Shown here one piece after another: positions 37,625-45,749 of a stretch of 57,988 nt of DNA. The translations under genes were made by a program, and so were the position numbers. Origin of the DNA: Roseomonas sp. (GTDB lineage Bacteria; Pseudomonadota; Alphaproteobacteria; Acetobacterales; Acetobacteraceae); assembly GCA_020249145.1 (NCBI GenBank), contig JADCGF010000016.1, positions 1 to 57,988 on the forward strand, written 5' to 3'. Under the pieces are notes generated by a model. That model worked only from the letters and a program-made list of their open reading frames with translations, searched no databases and had not been told where the DNA came from. How positions within the stretch are numbered: position 1 is the stretch's first letter; each line of letters starts with the position of its first letter.

Positions 37625-38092
37625 TTACTTTACCGCATAGACATCATAGCAAGGCCCGCTTGGCGGGCGCTGACCGACCCCCACCGCGACGATCTTGTTC
37701 ATCCAGGCCAGATCAGCCGCGCCGGTTTCAAAGCGGATCAGGGTGCGGAAATAGATCTCGGCAGGGTCAAGGGTCTCACCCGCCGCAAGCTTCGCGAGTG
37801 CCGCCGGTGAGCCATGGCGAATGCCGTTATAAGCTGCATAGACCATGCTGCCGGAAGCGGCACGGATGGTGAGCCTGACATCAATCTGCGCCGAGCCATC
37901 CGGGTCCACCCGCAGCCAATCCGCGGCCGACCCCGGCATGATTTCCCCATTCAGCTTGGGGCCAACAACGGTGCCGCCGGTGACCGGCACGATGCGGAGC
38001 TCCCCATTGCGGGTCGCGCCGATCATTTGCGGCGTGCCCACACCCAGCGTCATGTGGAACAGGTATTCGGATTGTAGGGGCAATGGGGTCAT
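37625..38092 (-). CDS. DUF3237 domain-containing protein
   Basis: A 155-residue protein of the DUF3237 family (a small beta-barrel). It has the LRIVPVTGGTVVGPKLNGEI motif near residues 30-50, the ADWLRVDPDGSAQIDVRLTI segment and the terminal ADLAWMNKIVAVGVG-type end. No signal peptide; no enzyme activity established for the family. The ATG at 38092 follows GGAGAA and is preferred to a start 66 nt upstream. It ends 11 bp from the convergent permease fragment. Confidence 0.85.
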   Translation of the reverse strand: MTPLPLQSEYLFHMTLGVGTPQMIGATRNGELRIVPVTGGTVVGPKLNGEIMPGSAADWLRVDPDGSAQIDVRLTIRAASGSMVYAAYNGIRHGSPAALAKLAAGETLDPAEIYFRTLIRFETGAADLAWMNKIVAVGVGQRPPSGPCYDVYAVK

Positions 38093-38391
38093 GGGCGGTT
38101 CTCCTTTGCGCCCATGATGCCTCGGCAGCCTTCGCTTTGCCAGGGCGGGGCGGCGCATCAGGCGCCGAAAAACGCCATAGTCGCAATGGAGAAAATTCTT
38201 TCAACTTCAGGTTTATGATTGGCCAGTATTTAATGAAACATTGAATTTTCTGCTTGTTTTTTATTCATTTTCAAAGAATATTAATGACATCTGAACACCA
38301 CGGTCGAGGAGCCATCCGTGCCAATCCTGGTTTCGCGCAGTGAAGGCCGCCGGCCCGGTTTGGGGCGTGCAGGCCGCCATGCGGGTGCGCC

Positions 38392-39303
38392 ATGATCAAT
38401 TTCGCGCGGTTGCTTTTCTTTCCCGGTCAAATCAATTCGCTGACCGGGCTGCTCGAAAGCGATTGGGGTTACGGCAGAGCCATTCATTTCAGCGCCGCCC
38501 AAGCCCTTATCCAGCAGAATGGCGGGGGACCAACGCCTGAAATCATGCCAAGCATCCTGTGGCAGCAGGGCGTGGTCAGCGCCGCCGATACTGCCATTTC
38601 AGCCGATTGGCGTTTTGAACTTTACAACCAGGGCACCATCACCAATCGCCTTTTCGTCACCCTTGCCGAAGGTGGCCATGCCACTGATGGGCGTTACGCC
38701 ATCACGGGCAGCGCCTATGCCGATGAGGTTCATAATGCCGGGCGGATTGAAGGCGAGGTCTTCCTGAATGACGGCAATGACCTGCTTGACGGGCGGCTGG
38801 GCGCTATGCTGGGCGCCGCTGATGGTGGCGCTGGCGATGACACCTTATTGTCCGGCCTCGCCGCGGAAACCCTGCTGGGTGGTGAGGGGCAGGATTGGCT
38901 GGATGGTGGGGATGGCGCCGATAGCCTTGCCGGCGGCACCGGCAACAACCGCCTTTTCGCCGGCGCCGGCAATGACAGCGTCGCCAGTGAAGACGGCGAT
39001 GATGCGCTCTCAGGCGAGGATGGCGATGATTGGCTGCTGAGCAACCGCGGGAATGACAGTCTTGCGGGGGGCGATGGCGCGGATACGCTGATCGGCGGCG
39101 ATGGTGATGACACGCTGGCAGGCGGTGCCGGTGATGATGTGATTGATGCCTGGGATGATCGGGACTTGGCTTGGGGCGGTGATGGGCATGACACGATCAA
39201 CGTCTGGGGCGGCGATGACACGGTTTTCGGCGGCGCGGGGGATGATGTGATCCTGTCTGGCACGGCCAGCCTTGAGGATATACTGAGCCTTTTCGCCATT
39301 TAG
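38392..39303 (+). CDS. RTX (haemolysin-type Ca-binding) repeat protein
   Basis: A 303-residue acidic protein. Residues about 140-290 contain at least ten glycine- and aspartate-rich nonapeptide repeats of the GGxGxDxLx type, which bind Ca and fold as a beta-roll outside the cell. The first 130 residues show no known enzyme domain or Sec signal; RTX proteins are usually exported by type I secretion from a C-terminal signal, and this one ends LEDILSLFAI, a plausible hydrophobic end. The start is uncertain (38392 or a later ATG at about 38545). No type I secretion genes are nearby. Function unknown. Confidence 0.7.
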   Translation: MINFARLLFFPGQINSLTGLLESDWGYGRAIHFSAAQALIQQNGGGPTPEIMPSILWQQGVVSAADTAISADWRFELYNQGTITNRLFVTLAEGGHATDGRYAITGSAYADEVHNAGRIEGEVFLNDGNDLLDGRLGAMLGAADGGAGDDTLLSGLAAETLLGGEGQDWLDGGDGADSLAGGTGNNRLFAGAGNDSVASEDGDDALSGEDGDDWLLSNRGNDSLAGGDGADTLIGGDGDDTLAGGAGDDVIDAWDDRDLAWGGDGHDTINVWGGDDTVFGGAGDDVILSGTASLEDILSLFAI

Positions 39304-39875
39304 GCTATCCGTGATGGTCAAGCCGCCCGTGTTTGCCATTTTCTGCCTTTTTTGAGTAGCGCGTTAGCGAGGATGATGAGCTTTCTCATGACGGCGGTGA
39401 TGGCCTGTTTTGGGGCTTTTCCTGCCTTGATGAGTTGTTCGTATTTTGACTTGAGATCGGCATTGAAGCGGATGGCGACCAGGGCCGGCATGTAAAGCCC
39501 CTGGCGGACCTGTTGGCGCCCGCCTCGGATGAAGGACTTCCCTTTCCAATTGCCGGATTGCCGGGCGATAGGGGCCAAGCCTGCCGAGCTTTCTGTTGGT
39601 CGCATTTTCCGAGCCGCCAAGCATGACCGCTTGGCTTGAAAATGCTTGGCTTTGCTGCATCAAGCGCATCGGTTTTGGCGAGGTTGCCGGTGGCCTCTGC
39701 GAAGCGCCTGGCCTGGTGCGGATTGACCTTGGCGATTGGCATGCCTGCCGCGGCCAGCGCCCTCTCCAGGGCACGGTGGTAGTATCCTGTGGGTTCATAG
39801 ACGACCCGCGCTGGGGTAACCCCGATCCATCGGCTCAGGACCTTGTGGCCAGCTTTCGAATCATCGAAACGCCGG
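39304..39875 (-). pseudogene. IS110-family transposase remnant
   Basis: Minus-strand frames carry IS110 segments: VVYEPTGYYHRALERAL and VNPHQARRFAEATG (about 39,690-39,800), then, in a different frame, GLAPIARQSG and KALKP-like C-terminal blocks (39,318-39,600). The N-terminal DEDD catalytic part is missing and at least one frameshift separates the blocks. At its 5' end (about 39,866-39,875) the frame is joined directly to an IS1182 fragment. The element is dead. Confidence 0.7.
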
Positions 39876-40403
39876 CGCTCATCGCCTTGTGTCGAGACGC
39901 ATTGGCGCGCAGCTTGGTGCCATCCACCGCGACATGGCCAAGCTTGACCAGCCCCGCCGTCTGGCAAAGCCGCAATACCTGCACGAACAGGCCCCGCAAG
40001 GCCACCAAATGCCGGCGCCGGAATGTGCTGATGGTGCGGAAATCAGGCTTGTTCAGCCCAGTCACCGCCATCATGTCCACCCGCTCCTCGCAGGCACGCG
40101 CCAAATGGCGTGTAGAATAAATCCCTCGACTGTAGCCATAAAGCAGTAGCGCCACCAGCATCCCTGGATGATAGGGCGGCTGTCCCTGTTCTGACTTGTA
40201 GACGCCCATGATCGCCGAAAGGTCCAGCGCCTCTCGCACCGTATCTCGCACAAAATGCGCCAAATGACCGGGGGGGACAAACTGATGCAGCGAAGCGGGA
40301 AGTAGCCAACCCTGGTCCACATCCCACGCTCGGAAGGTCTTGCTCATAAAAACAAATGAATCAGAAATAACAACAAAAAACTAGGGGATTCTCAGACAGG
40401 CTC
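39866..40403 (-). pseudogene. IS1182-family transposase 5' fragment with terminal repeat
   Basis: The ATG at 40347 opens the usual IS1182 N-terminus, with WLLPASLHQFVPPGHLAHF, YHPGMLVALLLYGY and the VAVDGTKLRANASRHKAMS block (ending about residue 153). The catalytic remainder has been replaced by IS110 sequence. Upstream, GGGGATTCTCAGACAGGCTC at 40,384-40,403 looks like the right terminal repeat. The fragment separates the RTX gene from efp. Confidence 0.75.
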
Positions 40404-40533
40404 CTGGATCGGATTGGCAGCATGGCAAACTGGCCCAAGGCTTGCCCCGCCCCGCCCCGCCCCCTATACCCGCAGGCACATGCCAGCCCGCCTGGGCAGG
40501 CCCCATTTCAACCGCGAAGATGCAGGATTCCCC

Positions 40534-41100
40534 ATGGCGAAGATGCAAGCCAACCAGATGCGCGCCGGCATGGTCATTGAATTTGAAGGCCAGCGCTACA
40601 CCATTCTGAAGCAGAACATCATGATCCCCGGCAAGGGCGCCGCCGTGATCCAGGTGGAAATGCGCAATGTGAAGACCGGCGCCAAGAAGGACCAGCGCTG
40701 GCGCACCGCCGATACGGTGGAACGCCTGACCACTGAGGATAAGGAATTCACCTATTCCTATGAGGATGGCGAAAACCTGGTCCTGATGGACCCGGAAACC
40801 TTCGAACAGACCCTGGTGCCCAAGGATATCCTGGGCGACCGCCTGCCCTTCCTGCAGGAAGCCATGACGGTCAATGTGAAGCTGATCGAAGGTGAGCCGG
40901 TTTCGATGGACCTGCCTGAGACCGTGACGCTGGAGATTGTGGAAGCCGACCCGGTGGTGAAGGGCCAGACCGCGTCATCCTCCTACAAGCCGGCAGTGCT
41001 TTCCAATGGAGTCAAGGTGATGGTGCCGCCCTTTATCACGGCAGGTGAGAAGATTGTGGTGAAGACGGCCGATGGCACCTACTACGAAAGGGCGAAGTAA
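40534..41100 (+). CDS. efp: elongation factor P
   Basis: A 188-residue EF-P: KOW-like N-terminal domain plus two OB domains. The modifiable lysine is Lys34, in the IPGKGAAVIQ loop, the same position as in E. coli. The C-terminal VVKTADGTYYERAK is typical. EF-P rescues ribosomes stalled on polyproline. The ATG at 40534 is chosen by homology; 120 nt of non-conserved open frame lie upstream. No EpmA/EpmB genes are in the window. A short CCCCG tandem repeat lies at about 40,442-40,463. Confidence 0.96.
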   Translation: MAKMQANQMRAGMVIEFEGQRYTILKQNIMIPGKGAAVIQVEMRNVKTGAKKDQRWRTADTVERLTTEDKEFTYSYEDGENLVLMDPETFEQTLVPKDILGDRLPFLQEAMTVNVKLIEGEPVSMDLPETVTLEIVEADPVVKGQTASSSYKPAVLSNGVKVMVPPFITAGEKIVVKTADGTYYERAK

Positions 41101-41109
41101 GGCGGTCTG

Positions 41110-41135
41110 GGCGGGCCATGCGGCAATGACCCGCC
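41110..41135 (+). terminator. hairpin after efp
   Basis: GGCGGG (41110-41115) pairs with CCCGCC (41130-41135), ten bases after the efp stop, followed by AATATCTTTG. The T-run is weak, so it may be an inefficient intrinsic terminator or a 3' processing stop. Confidence 0.45.
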
Positions 41136-41145
41136 AATATCTTTG

Positions 41146-41241
41146 TTAAGAAAAATTGCCCCCAAGTGAAAAAAACGCATCGGCGTTTAGAATTTATTAA
41201 CTATTTGGGGGTGTAATGCTTCTACGTCGCAAAATGCGGTG
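41146..41241 (+). promoter_or_regulatory. flagellin promoter and leader, copy 1
   Basis: TTAAGAAAAATTG (41146-41158), a 27-nt spacer, then TTTAGAATTTATTAACTAT (41186-41204) lie 96 nt before the first flagellin ATG. The same two boxes with the same spacing precede the second flagellin. The leader has a short hairpin with an A-rich loop (stem 41225-41230 / 41236-41241, loop AAAAT). The conserved layout implies shared transcriptional and possibly post-transcriptional control. The sigma factor cannot be named from sequence. Confidence 0.5.
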
Positions 41242-41300
41242 GAACAAAAGTGCGAGTGCTCCCGTTTGGGGGTGTGCGCTGCGGGAACGGAAAAACTCCG

Positions 41301-42134
41301 ATGACGATGAATTCCATCAATACGAATGCTCAGGCGCTGATTGCCCTTCAGGCGCTGAACAACACCAATTCGCAGATGTCGGTGACACAAAAGCGTGTTT
41401 CCACGGGCTATCGTGTTGCCGATGCCAGGGATGATGGTGGCGCCTTTGCTGTCGGGCAGGCGGTGCGGTCCGACGTTGCTGGCGTCATCGCCGTTGGGGA
41501 GCAGCTCGGTGGCGTTAAGGGTATCCTGCAAACCACCTTCGCTTCGCTTTCGGTTGTTTCGGACACCATGAAGCAGCTTCGTGCGACTCTGACACGCTTG
41601 GCGGATAGCGCCATTAGCGCGGATCAGCGCTCAACCTACGAAGATCAGTATGAACTTCTGGCAACTCAGGTCGCCAGCTTTATTGACGACGCCTTCTATA
41701 ATGGTCGGACGCTGCTGAGCACAGACGCAGCAGTAAATGGTGGCAACATCGTCAGTATCCGCAATGAGAGTGGCAATACATTCACCATCGTGGCGACTGA
41801 TGGTGAACTACTTAAAATGCCCTTAACCGCTCCCGCCTCCGCGAGCGTTGCAACGTCTTGGATCGTCAGCGGCGGTGACTTCGATGATTCTGACGCAGCC
41901 ATTTCGACTGCGCTGACCGAATTCGGTTCTGCCATGGCCTTCGTGGACAATCAACTCAGGTACAATTCGCAGAAAGTGGATGCGATGGAGGTTGGGCTTG
42001 GCGCTCTGGTGGATGCCGATCTTGCCAAGGAAAGCTCCACGCTTGAGGCGTTGAAGGTCCGTCAGCAGCTTGGTGTGCAAACGCTGGGGCTGGCCAATCA
42101 AGGGCCACAGGTTCTGCTGGGGCTGTTCCGCTAA
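41301..42134 (+). CDS. flagellin, copy 1
   Basis: A 277-residue flagellin of the short alphaproteobacterial type. The N-terminal D0/D1 domain starts MTMNSINTNAQALIALQALN, with SVTQKRVSTGYRVADARDDG. The C-terminal domain ends TLGLANQGPQVLLGLFR. The variable central D2/D3 region is only about 70 residues. It is polymerised by the flagellar export system into the filament. The start is aligned to copy 2, with which it shares both terminal domains. No pilin- or hook-gene cluster is nearby. Confidence 0.93.
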   Translation: MTMNSINTNAQALIALQALNNTNSQMSVTQKRVSTGYRVADARDDGGAFAVGQAVRSDVAGVIAVGEQLGGVKGILQTTFASLSVVSDTMKQLRATLTRLADSAISADQRSTYEDQYELLATQVASFIDDAFYNGRTLLSTDAAVNGGNIVSIRNESGNTFTIVATDGELLKMPLTAPASASVATSWIVSGGDFDDSDAAISTALTEFGSAMAFVDNQLRYNSQKVDAMEVGLGALVDADLAKESSTLEALKVRQQLGVQTLGLANQGPQVLLGLFR

Positions 42135-42164
42135 GCCCCTCGCCCTTTACGCCTTTATGCAACG

Positions 42165-42192
42165 CGCCCAGCCCAGTGCTGGGCGTAAGTGT
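42165..42192 (+). terminator. intrinsic terminator after flagellin 1
   Basis: CGCCCAGC (42165-42172) pairs perfectly with GCTGGGCG (42178-42185) around a 5-nt loop, followed by TAAGTGTTTTTGG. This should end most flagellin 1 transcripts and leave the second flagellin dependent on its own promoter. Confidence 0.6.
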
Positions 42193-42301
42193 TTTTGGCG
42201 CCCCCTTTGGCACCCCGGCGCGGCGCGGCCGCGCGCCATGGGCTTGATCCAGCCCAAAACTGGTGTAAACCTTGCTCCTTAAGTCACCCGGTAATCTTCA
42301 C

Positions 42302-42395
42302 TTAAAAAAAATTGATCAGGCTTTAGTTTTTTCGGGCGGCATTTAGTTTTTATTAACTATCCTCGGGCATTGTAATCAGGCGCCGCAAAAAGCGG
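42302..42395 (+). promoter_or_regulatory. flagellin promoter and leader, copy 2
   Basis: TTAAAAAAAATTG (42302-42314), 27 nt, then TTTAGTTTTTATTAACTAT (42342-42360), 97 nt before the ATG at 42458. Compared with copy 1 the second box differs at two of 19 positions. The leader again has a hairpin with an all-A loop (CCGC 42383-42386 / GCGG 42392-42395). The gene-proximal leader otherwise diverges, so the boxes and hairpin appear selectively kept. Confidence 0.5.
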
Positions 42396-42457
42396 ATGAC
42401 AAACTGGCGATCGCTACTCAGGGTAGAGCGGGCGCCACTTGAAAGGGGAAGACCCCA

Positions 42458-43291
42458 ATGTCTTTCAATTCTGTCAATACCAATCGCCAAGCCGTTTTCG
42501 CCTTGCAATCCCTCAACCAGACCAATTCGGAATTGGGCGGCGTGCAGAAGCGCGTTTCGACCGGCTTCCGCGTGGCCGATGCTCGGGATGATGGTGGTGC
42601 CTTTGCCGTGGCCCAGGCGGTGCGTTCGGATGTCGCGGGCGTTGTGACCGTTGGCGAACAGCTTGGCGGTACACGCGGTATCCTTTCCACCACCTTCGCC
42701 GCGCTGTCTGTGGTGTCCGACACCATGAAGCAGCTTCGCGCCACGCTGACCCGCTTGGCGGATGGTGGCATCGCCACCGCATCGCGAGAGCAGTACGAAT
42801 TGCAATACAAGCTGCTGACCAATCAGGTATCAGACTTCATTGACGACGCCTACTATAATGGCCGCACACTGCTGAGCACTGATACCGGCGTAAATGGTGG
42901 CGATATTTCGGCTATTCGCAATGAATCTGGTGGACAATTCACCATTAACGCGGTGGATGGCGAAACGCTGAAGCTTACCAACGTACCGCCCGCGACCGCC
43001 TCTGCCGCGGGCGCCTTTATCATTGCAGGTGGCGCTTTCGATCTCATTGATGCCGAAGTTTCAAGCGCGCTCAATAATTTCGGCGCGCAGATGCAGTATG
43101 TGGACAATCAGATGGTCTACAACTCCAAGAAGATTGACGCCATGGAGGATGGTCTGGGCGCATTGGTGGATGCCGATCTGGCCAAGGAAAGTTCCAAGCT
43201 ACAGGCGCTGCAGACGCGTCAACAGCTTGGTGTGCAAACCCTCGGTATAGCGAATCAGGGGCCGCAGGTCCTCCTTAGCCTCTTTCGCTAG
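42458..43291 (+). CDS. flagellin, copy 2
   Basis: A 277-residue flagellin with the same length and layout as copy 1: MSFNSVNTNRQAVFALQSLN at the start, VQKRVSTGFRVADARDDGG in D1, and LGIANQGPQVLLSLFR at the end. The termini are close to identical in pattern, while the middle (about 170-205) differs, as expected for filament surface variation after a tandem duplication. It is followed by two hairpins and flbT. Confidence 0.93.
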   Translation: MSFNSVNTNRQAVFALQSLNQTNSELGGVQKRVSTGFRVADARDDGGAFAVAQAVRSDVAGVVTVGEQLGGTRGILSTTFAALSVVSDTMKQLRATLTRLADGGIATASREQYELQYKLLTNQVSDFIDDAYYNGRTLLSTDTGVNGGDISAIRNESGGQFTINAVDGETLKLTNVPPATASAAGAFIIAGGAFDLIDAEVSSALNNFGAQMQYVDNQMVYNSKKIDAMEDGLGALVDADLAKESSKLQALQTRQQLGVQTLGIANQGPQVLLSLFR

Positions 43292-43301
43292 AGATATAAC
43301 G

Positions 43302-43324
43302 GCTGAGGGGATAACCTCCTCAGC
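43302..43324 (+). terminator. hairpin after flagellin 2
   Basis: GCTGAGG (43302-43308) pairs with CCTCAGC (43318-43324), 11 bases after the flagellin 2 stop. There is no T-run, so it may be a partial terminator or mRNA-stabilising 3' structure rather than a full stop. Confidence 0.4.
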
Positions 43325-43339
43325 GGAGCAGTAAAATGG

Positions 43340-43362
43340 TGGCCCCGGTCAAACCGGGGCCA
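43340..43362 (+). promoter_or_regulatory. 10-bp hairpin in the flbT leader
   Basis: TGGCCCCGGT (43340-43349) pairs perfectly with ACCGGGGCCA (43353-43362) around a 3-nt loop, ending 24 nt before the flbT ATG and 12 nt before its CCCGGAG ribosome-binding site. It is the strongest RNA stem in this cluster, with no T-run. It may shield flbT mRNA or modulate readthrough from flagellin. Confidence 0.45.
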
Positions 43363-43386
43363 TCACCCAGAACCCGGAGACAAAAA

Positions 43387-43812
43387 ATGTCAACGCTCGT
43401 ACTCGAACTTCGTCAAGGCGACATGATGATCGTCAATGGCGCACCCATCCGCTTCCGCAACCGCGCGCGAATCGAACTCACCGCTAAGGCGCGCTTCCTA
43501 TTCGGCAAGCAATTGATGACGCCCGATATGGCTGATACCCCGGCACGGCGCATCTATTTCGCTTTGCAAACCGCCTATATCGGCGATCACGAAGAACGCA
43601 AAATCGGCCTTGAAGAAGCAAAGCAACGCATCGCTGAATTCAAGGAATTTACCACATCCAACCTCGCGCGGGATTATCTGGATCGTGCGCTTTCGCTGGC
43701 GGAAGATGACCAATGCTACCAGGCGTTGAAATTCGCTCGCCGTGTGATGCGTCACGAGGAAGTGGTGATGGGTCTTGCGCCGATTGCACAATTTGCTACC
43801 ACGGCTGAATGA
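43387..43812 (+). CDS. flbT: flagellin biosynthesis repressor FlbT
   Basis: A 141-residue alphaproteobacterial FlbT. Characteristic segments are LELRQGDMMIVNGAPIRFRNRARIEL at the start (residues about 5-30), KARFLFGKQLMTP, and RRIYFALQTAYIGD. In Caulobacter FlbT binds flagellin mRNA leaders and promotes decay until the hook is complete. Its stop overlaps flaF (ATGA). The nearby flagellin leaders with matching hairpins are plausible targets, though binding is inferred. Confidence 0.93.
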   Translation: MSTLVLELRQGDMMIVNGAPIRFRNRARIELTAKARFLFGKQLMTPDMADTPARRIYFALQTAYIGDHEERKIGLEEAKQRIAEFKEFTTSNLARDYLDRALSLAEDDQCYQALKFARRVMRHEEVVMGLAPIAQFATTAE

Positions 43813-44171
43813 CGGCTAAGCCAATGAATCAGATGACCGGAGCGCGTGGCTATGGTGCCACGCAACGGGTTCGCACACTTCGCGAACAGGAAGCCGATGT
43901 CTTCCGCCGCGTGAATTACGGCCTTAAGGCGGCGTTGAATGGCGATGCCATAGATCGCGCCCGTGCCGTTTCGGATAATCGGCGCCTTTGGTTTGCCATC
44001 GAAGCGGCGCTAGTCAATCCCGATAATCAGCTTCCTGAAATCACCCGCGTTGGAATCATGCGCCTTGGCCGCGGCGTGCAGCGCGAAATGGACAATCAGG
44101 AACCGGATATTGAATTCCTCATCAACATCAATGATCAAATGATCGCCGGCCTTTCCGGCGATCCGGGTTGA
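43809..44171 (+). CDS. flaF: flagellar biosynthesis regulator FlaF
   Basis: A 120-residue FlaF. It has GYGATQRVRTLREQEADVF at the start and NRRLWFAIEAALVNPDNQLP in the middle, with the conserved tail ending in FLININDQMIAGL. FlaF works with FlbT: it assists flagellin synthesis or secretion while FlbT represses. The 4-bp ATGA overlap with flbT is the usual alphaproteobacterial arrangement. No other flagellar gene follows; the convergent cytochrome gene ends 10 bp downstream. Confidence 0.93.
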   Translation: MTAKPMNQMTGARGYGATQRVRTLREQEADVFRRVNYGLKAALNGDAIDRARAVSDNRRLWFAIEAALVNPDNQLPEITRVGIMRLGRGVQREMDNQEPDIEFLININDQMIAGLSGDPG

Positions 44172-44181
44172 ACCGCCCGCT

Positions 44182-44760
44182 TCAAATCATGCGCATCAGC
44201 GTTCCATCGCGCCTGATGGCGTGGTGGAACAAGGCGCCGCCAATATGCAGCGCGATCAGCACCACCAAAAGCCAGCCGCCTATGGTGTGGAACAGGGATA
44301 GGATTTTCGCTAGACTCTCCCAGGCTTCCATGAATTTCGGAAATTCGATGAAGCCAAGATAAGCCGTCGCCCCCCGCATCGGGAAACCCCAGGCATTGGT
44401 CGCCATAAAACCAAGCAAGGGCTGGATGATCAGCAGCGCATAAAGCGCGTGATGCACCGCCGTGGAAGCAATGCGAATCAGCTTCGGCATATTGCTTGGC
44501 TGGGTTGGCGGCGGGCTCAGCCAGCGCCAGATCAGCCGGGCAACGGCAACAAACAGGATGGTCAGCCCCGCACTTTCATGCAGCGCGTAAAACCCCATCT
44601 TGCTGGCATCCTTCACATGTTGGATGACAAAGCCAAGCGGCAGCGCCACCAGCATCAGGCCAAGCGTCACCCAATGAAACAGCTTCGCAATCGCGCCATA
44701 TTGCCCCGCCGGATGCGCCGCATCCGTCCCCTTTGGCGGCAGGCCAGCCATGCCATCCAT
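44182..44760 (-). CDS. cytochrome b561-like protein
   Basis: A 192-residue four-helix membrane cytochrome of the bacterial b561 / Ni-Fe hydrogenase b type. Candidate haem ligands are His29, His61, His103 or His104, His158 and His172. The typical end SLFHTIGGWLLVVLIALHIG and HHAIRRDGTL are present. E. coli CybB relatives carry electrons between quinol and periplasmic or superoxide acceptors. The ATG at 44760 follows GGGAGAG; the open frame extends ten more codons. Divergent from the DUF429-like gene, 68 nt between starts. Confidence 0.88.
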   Translation of the reverse strand: MDGMAGLPPKGTDAAHPAGQYGAIAKLFHWVTLGLMLVALPLGFVIQHVKDASKMGFYALHESAGLTILFVAVARLIWRWLSPPPTQPSNMPKLIRIASTAVHHALYALLIIQPLLGFMATNAWGFPMRGATAYLGFIEFPKFMEAWESLAKILSLFHTIGGWLLVVLIALHIGGALFHHAIRRDGTLMRMI

Positions 44761-44828
44761 CGCACTCTCCCATCTTGTTGCACGCAGCATGGCATGAAGC
44801 CCGGGCAGCGTGCGAGGGTTTTCCCGCC

Positions 44829-45749
44829 ATGATCGCCGCCCATGCGGATTGGAGCCTTGATCCCCGCAAGCGCTGGGTCACCCTTGCCCGACGCCAGGGA
44901 CGGCATTGGTACGCCAGCGCCCCGCGCTTGGTGGGCGACCCCGCCATACTGGCGGCGCATTTGCTCGCCGAAGGCAAGCCGGCGGCCTTGGGGCTTGATC
45001 TGCCGCTTGGCGTACCGCGCGGCTTTGCCGCAACGCGCCCTGAACAAGGCTTTCCCGCTTTTCTGGCGGGACTCGCGGGAAGCACTGATTTCTTCGCGGT
45101 ATCCCCCACGCTCGATACCGTCTCTCCTGCCCGTCCCTTCTACCCGACGCGCGGCATCAAGGGTATGACCCGCGCTGCCCATGCTACCGCGCTTGGCCTG
45201 CCTGATGCCTCTGGCTTGTCCCGCCTGTGTGACCGCGCCACGGCGGAACGCCCCGCCGGCGCGCCCGTATTCTGGACGCTCGGCGCCAATCAATCCGGCA
45301 AGGCCGCCATCAGCGCCTGGCGCGATTGGCTTGCGCCCGCGCTTGCCACCGGCGCGCCCTTGCGGCTTTGGCCCTTTGCGGGCGCGCTGCATGATCTGCT
45401 CCGCCCCGGCCAGCTTGCTTTGGCTGAGGTTTATCCGGCCGAGTCGCTCCGCCATCTGGGCCTGAAACTCACGGGGTCCAAACGCGCCGAAGCCCCGCGC
45501 CGCGCGCTCGCCCCCGCGCTGCGTGATGCCATGGCCTCGCTACACGTGACACCTGATGCCGTTTTGGCTGAGATGATCAAAGCCGGCTTTGGCAGCGATG
45601 CCGCCGGTGAGGATCGCTTCGATTCCCTGATCGGCCTGCTTGGACTGATTGGCGTAATTGACGGCAAGCGGCCGGGTTTCATCCCCGAAGACCCGATGAT
45701 CCGCGCCTGGGAGGGTTGGGTGCTTGGCCAAACCGCCCTGCCGCTTTAA
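44829..45749 (+). CDS. DUF429-like hypothetical protein
   Basis: A 306-residue protein. The pattern fits DUF429, a predicted RNase H-like fold: HADWSLDPRKRWV near the start, GLDLPLGVPRG about 57-67, the FYPTRGIKG segment, then AEVYPAESL and a C-terminal EDRFDSLIGLLGL. The acidic residues in these blocks could be catalytic, but I assign no activity. It shares a 4-bp stop overlap with the convergent Lrp gene. The start is chosen at 44829; the frame is open upstream through the divergent promoter region. Confidence 0.65.
   Translation: MIAAHADWSLDPRKRWVTLARRQGRHWYASAPRLVGDPAILAAHLLAEGKPAALGLDLPLGVPRGFAATRPEQGFPAFLAGLAGSTDFFAVSPTLDTVSPARPFYPTRGIKGMTRAAHATALGLPDASGLSRLCDRATAERPAGAPVFWTLGANQSGKAAISAWRDWLAPALATGAPLRLWPFAGALHDLLRPGQLALAEVYPAESLRHLGLKLTGSKRAEAPRRALAPALRDAMASLHVTPDAVLAEMIKAGFGSDAAGEDRFDSLIGLLGLIGVIDGKRPGFIPEDPMIRAWEGWVLGQTALPL

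Noticed and set aside
38730..39299. antisense open frame over the RTX repeats
   Set aside because: The repetitive Ser/Pro-rich translation is the reverse image of the Gly/Asp repeats.
40442..40463. CCCCG repeats before efp as a CRISPR or regulatory array
   Set aside because: Only about four 5-base units without spacers; a low-complexity stretch.
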